Assembly (NCBI RefSeq): GCF_018394335.1
Contig: NZ_CP074572.1
Span: forward strand, 3,906,001 to 3,970,000
DNA length: 64,000 nucleotides
Direction: 5' to 3'
DNA from: Shewanella dokdonensis
Lineage (GTDB): Bacteria; Pseudomonadota; Gammaproteobacteria; Enterobacterales; Shewanellaceae
The first letter of the stretch is position 1. Every line of letters begins with the position of its first letter. Both the position numbers and the translations under genes were made by a program. Positions 45,359-55,151 of this stretch are shown here, in pieces. The notes under the pieces were generated by a model that saw nothing but the letters and a program-made list of their open reading frames with translations, searched no databases and was not told the origin of the DNA.

Positions 45359-46621
45359 TTGATGTGTATAAAACCGTCAACACGTAAATTTCCAAAGTTC
45401 GCAATGAAGGAGCCTAGATTGGAAAATAGAGGAAATAAAGCATCATTTTGGGCCGCGGCAATCTCATTAGCTGCCACGTTTGTAGCATCTGCGACTCCCA
45501 TTCCTTTATACGGAACTTATCAGCGGGTAGACGGTATCAGTTATTTGGGGCTATCACTTAGCTCTGTGGTGTACTTTGTCGGTGCCGTTACTGCGTTACT
45601 GGTTTTTGGAAGATTATCCAACCATCTTGGTCGCCGCCCAGTATCGATTGCAGCGGTTATTTTGGCGGCAATGGCATCTATCTCTTTCTTACAATTACAT
45701 GATGCTACCCCACTCCTTGTGGGACGTTTTTTACAAGGGCTGGCCTGTGGCTTGGCGTCCACAGCCCTTGCAGCTTGGATTGTTGATTGTGCTCACAGTG
45801 TCCCCCAATGGTTAGCGCCAGCGGTAATTAGCTGTGGCCCAATGACAGGGTTAACCATCGGCGGCATTGTCTCAGGTGTGTTAGTTGAATATGGCCCCAT
45901 ACCTCGTCAGTTGCCATTTTACTTGGTATTGGTGCTGTTGCTGATCTGTGTCGTCTTAATCATGCGAAGTAACGAAACCATGCCATCCGCCCCGGGTGCC
46001 ATCGGTTCACTAAAACCACGCATGGGTCTGCCAGCAAATGCTAAAAAGTTCTTTCCGGTTGCGGCGGTTACGTTTATCAGCACATGGGCATTGGGCGGCT
46101 TTTTTCAGGCCTTTGGACCTGCTATGGCTCATGAACAATTACATACATCCAATGCGATTGCCGCAGCCTTAGTATTTGCGTCCATTATGGCACCAAGCAC
46201 TATTGGTGCCTCCATTGCAGGCAAGATGAAGGCTACCAATGCGCAATTCTATGGCATGCTCAGCTTTGCTGTATTTGTTGGCGGTCTGTTATTAGCTCTG
46301 CAATTAGGCACCTTAGTGCTGTTCTTAATTACCAGTGTCTTAGCCGGGATAGCCCAAGGCATGGTACTGACTGGCAGTATTCAAACCATGGTAGCGAACT
46401 TACAGCCTAAGGAACGCGCCAATGTGTTATCGGTTATCTATGTCACTTCTTATACAGGTGCGGCAATCCCTACTCTGATCGCCGGGCAGATGTCTGAAAA
46501 CCATAGCTTGTTACAGGTCGCCTGTGGTTATGGCGTGCTGGCGTTATTCGGCGCCATCACAGTTATCTTTTCAAGGAAGTATCAACAGCGGGAATTTCAA
46601 CAATGCGGATTACAAGGATAA
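45359..46621 (+). CDS. MFS transporter
   Basis: 420 residues, about 12 membrane helices. Motif A-like loop GRLSNHLGRRPVSIAAVILA between helices 2 and 3, and GRFLQGLACGLASTALAAWI are typical of the drug-efflux branch. It probably exports an organic compound using the proton gradient. The start is uncertain: ATG 45404 (MKEPRLENRG) is an alternative to 45359. Its end overlaps the next gene by 19 bp, so the two are co-translated. In this setting an aromatic or aldehyde-derived substrate is plausible. Confidence 0.82.
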   Translation: MMCIKPSTRKFPKFAMKEPRLENRGNKASFWAAAISLAATFVASATPIPLYGTYQRVDGISYLGLSLSSVVYFVGAVTALLVFGRLSNHLGRRPVSIAAVILAAMASISFLQLHDATPLLVGRFLQGLACGLASTALAAWIVDCAHSVPQWLAPAVISCGPMTGLTIGGIVSGVLVEYGPIPRQLPFYLVLVLLLICVVLIMRSNETMPSAPGAIGSLKPRMGLPANAKKFFPVAAVTFISTWALGGFFQAFGPAMAHEQLHTSNAIAAALVFASIMAPSTIGASIAGKMKATNAQFYGMLSFAVFVGGLLLALQLGTLVLFLITSVLAGIAQGMVLTGSIQTMVANLQPKERANVLSVIYVTSYTGAAIPTLIAGQMSENHSLLQVACGYGVLALFGAITVIFSRKYQQREFQQCGLQG

Positions 46622-47064
46622 TTGCAGGCTGCATTCTCGGGGTATGTTTTTCGAGCGTAGCGTTTGCCACCACACCGCGATCAACGAATATGGTTAAGCA
46701 GGAGAATCAAGTGAAAATAGCCATCGACATCCAAGCTCAAACACTCACGGCAACGTTAAAACCAAATAGTGTAGCAGTGAATGATTTTTTAGCACTGCTA
46801 CCTTTGTCATTGACGCTGACGGACTATGCGTCAACAGAAAAAGTGGCAGATCTCCCCAAACGCCTCGCAACAACGGGCGAACCGGCAAGCACGTCCGCGC
46901 AAACCGGTGATATCACTTACTATGCGCCGTGGGGCAACCTAGCGATTTTTCATAAACCTTTTGGGCATGCTAACGGCTTAGTCAAACTCGGCACGCTGGA
47001 TTCAGGTGTCGCGCTATTACGCAAAACAGGCGCAATCGATGTGACGATCAGACGTATAGAATGA
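46603..47064 (+). CDS. Exported cyclophilin-like fold protein
   Basis: 153 residues. A signal peptide (MRITRIIAGCILGVCFSSVA) is followed by NDFLALLPLSLTLTDYASTE, then YYAPWGNLAIFHKPFGHANG and LVKLGTLDSG, the pattern of the cyclophilin-like (DUF-type) domain found beside oxidoreductase genes. It is probably periplasmic. True prolyl isomerase activity is doubtful. It overlaps the MFS gene, so a functional link to transport or the Tat-type dehydrogenase is possible. Confidence 0.75.
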   Translation: MRITRIIAGCILGVCFSSVAFATTPRSTNMVKQENQVKIAIDIQAQTLTATLKPNSVAVNDFLALLPLSLTLTDYASTEKVADLPKRLATTGEPASTSAQTGDITYYAPWGNLAIFHKPFGHANGLVKLGTLDSGVALLRKTGAIDVTIRRIE

Positions 47065-47145
47065 CAACGGCAATCACACCTATCAGCGCATTTCCGCAGA
47101 AGAATCGTGTGATGCTAAACCACTTTTACTACTAAGGAGTACTCC

Positions 47146-47309
47146 GTGACACCCCCTTTTCTCCAGAAGTGGACTTAGAGGCGGTGGCGGTTAAGGTGCC
47201 ACACCATCTGGCATTAGTCACTGCGGCGTTAGATGCTGGGAAAAGTGATGCAATTACATTGCATGAAGTGATTGATGCAATTGAACAATCAGCCAAAACA
47301 CCGCAGTAA
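47146..47309 (+). CDS. Small hypothetical protein (one-base frameshift)
   Basis: AAGGAG precedes a GTG at 47146. If the C5 run at 47152-47156 had six C, the frame would read TPPFSPEVDLEAVAVKVPHH, then LALVTAALDAGKSDAITLHE and end at 47309 (54 residues). The composition is protein-like and helical. It lies between the cyclophilin-like gene and the tautomerase gene in the same direction, so it is probably part of that operon. No family recognised. Confidence 0.45.
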
Positions 47310-47375
47310 TAACTAAACGCTACATTAAATTGCAGCACTGCTTCACGGATCAACAAGTTTTTGGAGGGCTGTACG

Positions 47376-47606
47376 ATGCCACATGTAGATTTAAAATATT
47401 ATCCACGAGATCTTACTGCACAAGATAAACAGGCGTTAGCGGAAGCTATCGCTAGCGTGCTAAAACAACACTTAAATACCACGGATGATGCCATTTCCAT
47501 CGCCATGCATGAAGTTGATGCAGCTGACTGGAAAGCACAAGTTTACGACCCCATCATCAAGCCCAATCTCAGCACATTAGCCAAAAAACCGGGTTATCAG
47601 TTATAG
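47376..47606 (+). CDS. pptA: Tautomerase PptA-like (4-oxalocrotonate tautomerase family)
   Basis: 76 residues from ATG 47376, which gives the catalytic Pro at position 1 after Met removal (MPHVDLKYYPRDLTAQDKQA). The end IIKPNLSTLAKKPGYQL closely resembles E. coli PptA. The proline amine acts as a general base in keto-enol tautomerisation; the natural substrate is unknown. A longer start at 47361 would bury the catalytic proline and is rejected. The cluster context suggests handling of unsaturated or aromatic aldehyde-derived acids. Confidence 0.88.
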   Translation: MPHVDLKYYPRDLTAQDKQALAEAIASVLKQHLNTTDDAISIAMHEVDAADWKAQVYDPIIKPNLSTLAKKPGYQL

Positions 47607-47806
47607 CGAATACCTATGTTGTTATTGAACTGAGTGATCGTCTTGCATAACTCGTCCATCAACACGCAAAAGCCGCAATTAAGCGATGAAATTAAGCAAG
47701 GATGTTCGAGGATTAGGCAAACAATGCGCCGCGAAGTACTTCTATAATAGCCTTATGAAAGTGCTTTTCATCGTTACTTTTCACTACAAATATTGGATAT
47801 AACCTT

Positions 47807-48856
47807 ATGAAAACTATTGGATATGCGGCTCACTCCGCCGACGCACACATGGTGCCATACCATTTTGAACGTCGTGATCTGCGCGCAAATGATGTCGCGA
47901 TTGAGATTCTCTACTGTGGTGTCTGCCATTCAGACCTGCACACAGTCAATGGTGACTGGGGGCCACAGCCTTATCCCTTAGTCCCTGGCCACGAAATCGT
48001 GGGTGTAGTGCAATCGGTTGGTTCAGATGTCAAAAACTACCAAGTAGGTGACCGTGTCGCTGTTGGCTGTATGGTCGATAGTTGTCAGGAATGTGATCAA
48101 TGCCATCATGGCGAAGAACAGTTCTGTCGCCACGGGATGACGCCCACTTATGGCGCTCCTGATCGTATCAGTGGTGAAACGACTCAAGGTGGTTATTCAA
48201 AACATATTGTCGTGCGCGAAGAGTTCGTATTGCGCATTCCAGATAATATGGATATGGCAAAAGCTGCACCGATACTTTGCGCTGGCATTACAACTTTCTC
48301 GCCGCTCCGTACTTGGAAGGTAACTAACGGCTCCCGTGTCGGTGTCATCGGTCTCGGCGGCCTTGGTCATATGGCGGTGAAACTGGCGCATGCCATGGGC
48401 GCCGAAGTCACCGCGATTAGTCGCACCAAAACTAAGGAAAAAGAAGCCATTGCCATGGGCGCCAAAGGCATCTTGGCATCTACTGATGCCAACGCCATGG
48501 CCGCGGCGGCCAATTCCTTTGATCTGATCATAGATACTGCACCAGTAAAACATGATGTTAGTGCCTATGCTTCGTTACTGGATATCGACGGTACACTGGT
48601 GGTAGTCGGGCAAGTAGGGCCACTGGAAGAGTTAATGAGCGTGCCATTGGTGTTTGGCCGTCGCCGTATCGCCGGTTCATTGATTGGAGGTATTGCGGAG
48701 ACTCAGGAAGTATTGGATTTCTGTGCCCAGCACAATGTCTATCCTGATTGTGAGATGATCAAAATGGATCAGATTAATGATGCGTTTGCTCGTCTAGCAA
48801 AGGGCGATTTGGCACATCGTTTTGTTATCGATATGTCATCCTTACAGGAAGCGTAA
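47807..48856 (+). CDS. NADPH-dependent aldehyde reductase YahK-like (zinc MDR)
   Basis: 349 residues. Catalytic-zinc residues: CGVCHSDLHTVNGDWG, VPGHEIVGVV and LCAGITTFSPL. Structural zinc lobe intact: CMVDSCQECDQCHHGEEQFC. Nucleotide fold: VGVIGLGGLGHMAVKLAHAM with SRTKTK downstream, consistent with NADPH preference. It reduces broad aldehydes in the cytoplasm. It is closely related to the Tat-type enzyme at 41349, probably an ancient duplication. A single gene with a bidirectional terminator beyond. Confidence 0.9.
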   Translation: MKTIGYAAHSADAHMVPYHFERRDLRANDVAIEILYCGVCHSDLHTVNGDWGPQPYPLVPGHEIVGVVQSVGSDVKNYQVGDRVAVGCMVDSCQECDQCHHGEEQFCRHGMTPTYGAPDRISGETTQGGYSKHIVVREEFVLRIPDNMDMAKAAPILCAGITTFSPLRTWKVTNGSRVGVIGLGGLGHMAVKLAHAMGAEVTAISRTKTKEKEAIAMGAKGILASTDANAMAAAANSFDLIIDTAPVKHDVSAYASLLDIDGTLVVVGQVGPLEELMSVPLVFGRRRIAGSLIGGIAETQEVLDFCAQHNVYPDCEMIKMDQINDAFARLAKGDLAHRFVIDMSSLQEA

Positions 48857-48991
48857 ATCGCTATCGATTATTTTGATACGCGGTCACGGGTTTTAGCATC
48901 AACATTCGCCACGGCGTTGCTAACTGCGCCGTGGTTAATCAAAGTGCACACTGTTGGATATTATTGGTGATAATAACAACGGCAAGATAAT

Positions 48992-49034
48992 AAAAAATCC
49001 CTTGGTAGCAACTCATCAAGGGATTTTTTATTTT
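48992..49034. terminator. Bidirectional terminator
   Basis: AAAAAATCCCTTG pairs with CAAGGGATTTTTT across a 12-base loop. It serves the YahK-like gene and the convergent cupin gene. Confidence 0.9.
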
Positions 49035-49043
49035 TATAAAGAA

Positions 49044-49487
49044 CTAATCTTTTTTAACAGCTCCAGCTAAATATTCTTCATCTGTGACGGGTTCAAGCCA
49101 TTCAACTGGTGAACCGTTCAGTGATTCCTGAATAGCAATGTGCTGCATGTAAGTAGAATCTGTTGCACCATGCCAGTGACGACGACCACAATTGCAGTAG
49201 ATGATATCGCCTGGCCGCAGTTCAGTACGCGGGCCACCTTCACACTGGGTCCAGCCCAAACCATCGGTTACTACCAGTGTCTGGCCCAATGGATGAGTAT
49301 GCCAGTTGGTGCGGGCACCCGGTTCAAAATTCACAACAGCCACACCAACGCGTGATGGCGCCGGGGCGTTAAACATCTTATCAATACGCACAGTACCGGT
49401 GAACCAGGCTTCTGGACCTTTAATGGCGTTCTGAGAACCCGCACGAATCACCTGCATATCCTCATTAGATTTATCTGTGTCACTCAT
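49044..49487 (-). CDS. Cupin-domain protein, cytoplasmic
   Basis: 147 residues, one cupin fold: metal motif 1 [20 protein letters not shown] and motif 2 [20 protein letters not shown]. The HTHP and HWHGA pair mark the subfamily of manganese-type cupins often found beside aldehyde reductases and carboxymuconolactone decarboxylases; some members have hydroxynitrile-lyase activity. No signal peptide. A close relative with a signal peptide lies at 51714-52217. Function is not proven. Confidence 0.82.
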   Translation of the reverse strand: MSDTDKSNEDMQVIRAGSQNAIKGPEAWFTGTVRIDKMFNAPAPSRVGVAVVNFEPGARTNWHTHPLGQTLVVTDGLGWTQCEGGPRTELRPGDIIYCNCGRRHWHGATDSTYMQHIAIQESLNGSPVEWLEPVTDEEYLAGAVKKD

Positions 49488-49591
49488 AAAAGACTCCTAT
49501 TTAACATGGGCGCTCCGATGTGTATCGAAGTGTAATGAAAATCATCGTGTCAAGTTATTAACTCGGTTGGGCCGTGGTGGAAGAGCGTGTG

Positions 49592-50757
49592 TTATCGTCC
49601 ATGAATAGCGCGCTTGAAGCGATTTAATCCATCCAAAACGCGTGCTTGGTTGGTGGCAATATTCATGCGCAAGAAGCCCTCCCCTTCAACACCATATGTT
49701 GATCCTTCACTTAGCCATAAATGATGGTCGTTATAGAGTTTTGCAGCCAAAGCGCCACTGCCTACAGACAGCGCTCGACAATCCAACCACACCAAGTAAG
49801 TGCCCTGTAATGGGGTAACCTTTATCATGGGGAGATGTTCAGCAATAAATTCGCGCACAAGAGCATAGTTTCTTGCTATGTACTGCCTTAGTTCATCCAG
49901 CCAGGTTTCACCAAACTCATAGGCGGCAATAACAGCCGTAATGGCAAATGGGCTAATTTCACAGACCTCATTGATATTGAGCTGCTTGTCTATACGCCGA
50001 CGCCAATCCGCATCTTCCACTAAGATATTGGCCGCATGGATGCCTGCGAGGTTAAAAGACTTACTTGGAGAACTACAGGTAACAGATCGTTCCAGAAACT
50101 CTCGACCTAGCGATGCAAATGGAATGTGCTGTTGCCCTGGCATCATCAAATCACAATGGATTTCATCAGCAAGAACAATGACATTATTGGCGAAGCAAAT
50201 ATCGCCAATTTTTCTCAACTCATCTTCCCGCCATACTCGCCCGACAGGATTATGAGGGTTGCATAACAACAACATAGTGTTATTCGGCGCGGCAGCTTTG
50301 GTGGCAATATCGTCAAAATCAAATGTGAAATTGCCTTTATCATTTAGCAAGGGGCTGGAAACTTGCTGACATTTCGCATTGCGAATCGATGAAAAAAGCA
50401 GTTATACGCAGGAGTGGGCACAATTACGCCATCACCTGGTCTTACTAGCGCCTGAATGATGGCCGAAAGTGCTGGCACAACACCTGTGGTAAATAACAGC
50501 GAACCGGCATCAAAATGAAACTGGTGGCGACGTGCAAACCATGATATTACCGCGTTAAAATAATCCTCAGAGACTTTGCTGTAGCCAAAAATACCATGCG
50601 CGACACGAGCTTGTAGCGCCTCAATAATGGCGGGCGCGGTGCGAAAATCCATATCCGCCACCCACATTGGTAACATCCCATCATCTTCAGCACTATCCCA
50701 TTTATAAGAATGGCTACCGCGACGCTGCACCGGTTCATCAAAATCAAAGCTCATCAT
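49592..50757 (-). CDS. PatB/MalY-type aminotransferase, probable C-S beta-lyase (one-base frameshift)
   Basis: 388 residues after restoring one T in the T6 run (minus strand, near 50393-50398), which gives [15 protein letters not shown]. Start [14 protein letters not shown] with [20 protein letters not shown], then [30 protein letters not shown] and the PLP-lysine [10 protein letters not shown]. This is the MalY/PatB group that cleaves cystathionine or cysteine conjugates to a thiol, pyruvate and ammonia. It starts 6 bp after the DUF3737 stop and is co-transcribed with it. It may process sulfur conjugates formed with aldehydes. Confidence 0.85.
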
Positions 50758-50762
50758 AAACC

Positions 50763-51616
50763 TCAAGCACAAACCGTTGCATCGGTGCTGATATCGCACT
50801 TGCCAGGGGAAATGCAGTGCTGGTCAATAATCACTTCACCAATTTCACGCGCGCGAATACGCCCGCTCTTGGGATTCTTTACACTGATAATGTCACTGAC
50901 AATTTCGGCATCGACTTCGCTATATTCAAAGCTCAAGTCTGCGTCTTCCATAATGCAGTTTTCCATGATCAGATTAGTGCAGTAACACAAAGGCTGGGTT
51001 CCTCGCACAGTGCAATTCACCAAACGCAGATTCTTAGAATGCCAGCCCATATATTCACCATTGATGACCGAATCATAAACGGTGACATTCTCTGCACCCC
51101 ATAACGCATCCTTTGAGTCTAAATGGGAGTTGCGAATGACCACATTGCGCGCATATTGAAAACCATAGTTGCCCTGTAAATTCAGGTTATCTGCCATGAC
51201 GTTGCGGGCATTAACAAAAAGTAATCGCCCTGTTTGGCTGCAACATTGTGCAGCTCAATATCACGACAGTTCCAACCGGTTTCCTCTGCATTGGGCATGT
51301 TGACATTTGCCACATAGATATTGTCGCACTCACGAAACATTTTTGGCGCATCTACCTGTGTATTCAATACCTTAACGTTTTTTGAATACCAAATAGCGGT
51401 ACGACCATACACAGTAAACAGGCAGTTCTCTATCAGCACGTTCTCATCGTGCCAGAACGGGTATTTGCCCATGAATTCGCATTTAAAGGCTTCAATATTG
51501 TTACTGTGCTTGAGTGCCGATTCACCAGGGTAGAATTTGACATATTCCAAGCGGGTATTACGGGCAGCAAAACAGGGGCGCTCGCCTTCAAAAAAGGTGT
51601 CTTTAATTAATTCCAT
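50763..51616 (-). CDS. DUF3737 right-handed-helix-like protein (one-base frameshift)
   Basis: 284 residues after restoring one T in a T5 run near 51218-51222, giving [18 protein letters not shown]. The sequence repeats short strands of 20-22 residues ([70 protein letters not shown]), the mark of a parallel beta-helix. It belongs to DUF3737, often beside oxidoreductases; the function is unknown. First gene of a two-gene unit with the PatB-type enzyme. Confidence 0.85.
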
Positions 51617-51713
51617 AATCTACATAGTGCTGAATGACGAAAAGATAAGCTCAAGGAGTAGCAACGCGAGCGATAACTCACGGCCAGAAGGTGCAAACCT
51701 CGTGATGCCAAAG

Positions 51714-52217
51714 TTACTTACCGAAATATGTGCTATCCGCTACTTTTTCCAGCCAGACCACATTCTTGCCATCAGCGGAATACGGCTGCACGGCGATATG
51801 TGTCATCGAGGTTTTATCGGTTGCACCATGCCAATGCATCACGCCGGGTGGAGTCCAAATAACATCGCCTGCGTTGATAGTTTGTTTGGCCTGTCCTTGC
51901 TGCTGCACCCAGCCTTTCCCGGCGGTAACGATTAGCAGTTGCCCTTTCGGGTGGGTATGCCAAGCAGAACGCGCACATGGCTCAAATGTCACGGATGCCG
52001 CTGATATCTCTTTCCCTTTGGGATCTGTTGGCAAATAAAGAGGATCGATCATGGCCTTGCCAGTAAAAATTTTTTCAGGACCAACAATCACTGCCTGACT
52101 ACCGGCGGGGATAATTTCCATCTCAGCGGCTACTTTTGGCTGTTGTTGCGGCGCAGCCGCCACTGAAAAAATGGCACTAGAGCAGTACAAAAAGGTTAAT
52201 GGGATAAGGTGTTTCAT
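51714..52217 (-). CDS. Exported cupin-domain protein
   Basis: 167 residues from ATG 52217. The signal peptide ([20 protein letters not shown]) ends in AAA. The cupin core matches the cytoplasmic paralogue at 49044: [20 protein letters not shown] and [20 protein letters not shown]. Probably a periplasmic metal-binding enzyme. A paired cytoplasmic and periplasmic form mirrors the paired dehydrogenases of this locus. It is divergent from the LysR gene. Confidence 0.82.
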   Translation of the reverse strand: MKHLIPLTFLYCSSAIFSVAAAPQQQPKVAAEMEIIPAGSQAVIVGPEKIFTGKAMIDPLYLPTDPKGKEISAASVTFEPCARSAWHTHPKGQLLIVTAGKGWVQQQGQAKQTINAGDVIWTPPGVMHWHGATDKTSMTHIAVQPYSADGKNVVWLEKVADSTYFGK

Positions 52218-52473
52218 GGCATTTGTCCTTCGCAACATCGTTCGGCTATCCACTGGCAGATAGTCAGGAGTTGCTTAAAACTTTGTCGCAAATTGGCACA
52301 TGAATAAATCGCTATTTTATACTTACAGTTATGAATCCTCTTAATATATAAAAATAACCACATGAATAATAACAAATTAATTTATTACGCCGCTCATATT
52401 GCTATCACTAATCACCCTATTAATTTTTAAATTTTGATCATATGCTGCTGGTTCATAAGAGAGATTAATCATC

Positions 52474-53367
52474 ATGGCTAGAGAAAATTACAATGAGCTA
52501 ATCGCCTTCATCGCGGTTGCACGAGCACGTAGTTTTACCAAGGCAGCCGCCCATTTAGGGCTCACACAATCCGCGTTAAGCCATACCGTGAAGGGGCTTG
52601 AAAAACGTTTGGGTATTCGCTTATTAAGTCGCACAACACGTAATGTTTCGCTCACTGAAGCGGGAGAACGCTTACTCACGAGGATCTCGCCCAAATTTGA
52701 TGAGATAGACACAGAGATCTCCCTATTAAGTGAACTACGCGATAAACCGGCCGGAACAATCAGAATTTCTGCCAGTGATCATGCCATTGATACGGTATTG
52801 TGGCCGAAGCTAGATGCGGTATTAAAAAATTATCCTGACATCAAACTTGAGTTATGCGTCGATTACGGTTTTACCGATATTGTTGAGCGGCGCTTCGATG
52901 CCGGGGTGCGCTTTGGTGAGGCGATATCCAATGACATGATTGCCATCCGCATTGGAAAGGATCTCAGTATGGCCGCTGTAGCTTCACCCGCATATTTTGC
53001 CGCCCATCCCAAACCATTGGTGCCCAATGATCTGCTCAGCCACAACTGCATTAATCTGCGCTTTCCAACTTATGGTGGCCTGTATTCGTGGGAGTTTGAA
53101 AAAGGTGAAAGACAAATTAATGTCAATGTTGAAGGCCAATTGATCTTTAATAGCGTTCGTCAAATCCTTCATGCTTGCTTGTCTGGGCATGGGATTGCCT
53201 TTCTGCCGGAAGATATTTTTGCGAGCTACTGCAATGATGGCCAACTCATTCGGGTACTACAGGATTGGTGTCCACCGTTTGCAGGATATCATCTGTATTT
53301 TCCCAATCGGATGCGTTCATCACCCGCGTTTGATGTTATCGTCAACGCACTGAAAAATACTCAGTAA
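52474..53367 (+). CDS. LysR-family regulator of the oxidoreductase cluster
   Basis: 297 residues. HTH at the start: LIAFIAVARARSFTKAAAHL, then LGLTQSALSHTVKGLEKRLG. The effector domain begins near residue 90 (GTIRISASDHAIDTVLWPKL). It is of the CrgA/YafC branch. Divergent from the exported cupin gene with a 256-bp spacer, so it likely controls the cupin, DUF3737 and PatB genes. The ligand is unknown. No break. Confidence 0.85.
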   Translation: MARENYNELIAFIAVARARSFTKAAAHLGLTQSALSHTVKGLEKRLGIRLLSRTTRNVSLTEAGERLLTRISPKFDEIDTEISLLSELRDKPAGTIRISASDHAIDTVLWPKLDAVLKNYPDIKLELCVDYGFTDIVERRFDAGVRFGEAISNDMIAIRIGKDLSMAAVASPAYFAAHPKPLVPNDLLSHNCINLRFPTYGGLYSWEFEKGERQINVNVEGQLIFNSVRQILHACLSGHGIAFLPEDIFASYCNDGQLIRVLQDWCPPFAGYHLYFPNRMRSSPAFDVIVNALKNTQ

Positions 53368-53578
53368 CTGTAAAATTTGATTGTGATATTTCAAATAATT
53401 CCAGCAGGTTATAAATTTATCTAGATAGTTTTCTCGGTGAATTTCAGTGATGTGTGGTTACCGATGATTTTGCGATAAATGCCACCAGGGCGCTGCTGAT
53501 ACCCTTGGATACAGCTATCTAGGTGCAATGCTGTTATGAGTGCGAAGTTACCATATCATTTACTCAGCCATTAAAAAT

Positions 53579-53614
53579 AAAAAACCTAAGCTAGGTTAAG
53601 AGCTTAGGTTTTTT
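53579..53614. terminator. Bidirectional terminator by tRNA-Asp
   Basis: A 14-bp stem (AAAAAACCTAAGCT with AGCTTAGGTTTTTT) and an 8-base loop. It ends the tRNA-Asp transcript on the minus strand and may stop readthrough from the LysR side. Confidence 0.9.
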
Positions 53615-53620
53615 ATTTAG

Positions 53621-53697
53621 TGGCGGGATGGACGGGACTCGAACCCGCGACCCCCGGCGTGACAGGCCGGTATTCTAACCAACTGAACTACCACCCC
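53621..53697 (-). tRNA. tRNA-Asp (anticodon GTC)
   Basis: 77 nt with encoded CCA. Acceptor GGGGTGG pairs with CCATCCC (one G-T pair); discriminator G, anticodon in CGGCCTGTCACGCCG, T-arm GGGTTCGAGTCCC. Confidence 0.95.
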
Positions 53698-53818
53698 AAC
53701 TAATCGTTGCGAATAATACGGTAGTACATTGAAAATCGTCAACAATTTTTTTTACTGTTGGCATTTTTGAGCACTCATGCCAAACAATACTATTAACGCC
53801 TTTATGCCGCACAAACAG

Positions 53819-55131
53819 CTATTGTGGTTTTTCGTCTTCATCCGGCATCGATAGATCGATATCCTGTAACTCAGGCGGTGGTGTCTGCGCTTGCTGTTTG
53901 GCCTGCATCTCCTGCTCTGCCGCCGCAAGTGCCTGTTTGAGGGATGCCCGCTTACGCATAAACAGCAGCAAGCCGAGTCCCACAATCAACAACACACTGT
54001 TACCAACAATGATCCACAGTAACGCATGATCTTTAGCTTGCCGTTCTTCCTCTGAGGCCGCTTGTGCCTGCATCGCCGCAAGTTGCTCTGGACTAGGTGG
54101 CGGCGCGGGGGTTCAACATAGTTAAAGAACCGCTCGGGCAAGGTCATCACAATTTCGCGTCCAGCCCAATTCGTACTGAATAATGTCCCTTTGATACGAT
54201 AGCTACCAAATTCGGTGACTTGGGGCAGCTCCAACACATGTTCAGCTTGTGGTAAATCCCGCACCGTAAGAGATAGCTGAAAGCCCATGGGGCCGACAAT
54301 CTCTATCTGATAATAGGTTTCAGCTAATTGCAGCTCTTTGGTATCGACGATCAACTTCAATCCCCACGATTGTTCATGTGGATTTTCTGGCGCTTGCACC
54401 TGAATGTCGGCCGGTTTTGGCGACAACATAAAAGCTTGTTGGTACTCCCGCTCGAACACCGCATTTTCAACTTTCAAGTTAAGCGTGTAATGGCCCCAGG
54501 GTTGATTGAGATTAATATCGGCAGTAAAAATACCGTCATCTGGGCGTTCGTCCAGCTTTTCCCCATTATCTTGATAACTGCCAACCGAAAGGGTTCCCGC
54601 CGCAAAATTTTCATCTTTAGGTTGGTGCTCGGAGATAAATTTTGCATTCCACTGCAACATGTATTCGAGACCGGGTAAACGCATTTGCAGATTATCCCCG
54701 GTCAATCCGGCAGTTAGCTTGAGGTGTTCCCCTTGATATAGCGGCTGTGGCAACGGCTCGGCCCAGATGCCGAGTTTAGAAATCTTGGTAATTTGTGATC
54801 CAGGAACTATGCGGCCTAACAGCTGCCAAGGCCCTGGCTGCGGGTGTTTTATTTGGATCATATCGCCGCTGAGGCCGTCTTCCCAACGCACGGATTCAGG
54901 GTGACGACTGGCATACCATTTACTGCCGTCTGGCAAAACCACTATTACTGGAGCAGAGCCATACTCCCGCTGTATCACCAAGGTGAGTTCATCCACCAGA
55001 TGATCGATGCGAAACCGATTCTTAAGCTCTGAGGCTTGTGCCAACGGCAACGTTACGTCCTGTGCCGCGAAGGCTGGACGCGCCAGCGCCATCAATGCCA
55101 AGAATATGCAGCCAAAGGGCGAGATCTTCAT
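53819..55131 (-). CDS. TIGR03503-type membrane-anchored envelope protein (one-base frameshift)
   Basis: 437 residues after adding one C to the C5 run near 54107-54111 (EPPAPPPSPEQLAAMQAQ then reads through). A signal peptide (MKISPFGCIFLALMALARPA) and a large periplasmic beta-rich part (SRHPESVRWEDGLSGDMIQI, WGHYTLNLKVENAVFEREYQ) are followed by a proline-rich linker, one membrane helix (LLWIIVGNSVLLIVGLGLLL) and a charged coiled cytoplasmic tail. This arrangement fits the TIGR03503 family of marine gammaproteobacteria. Function unknown. Confidence 0.78.
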
Positions 55132-55151
55132 GCTACCCGAAATTTCCTGTT

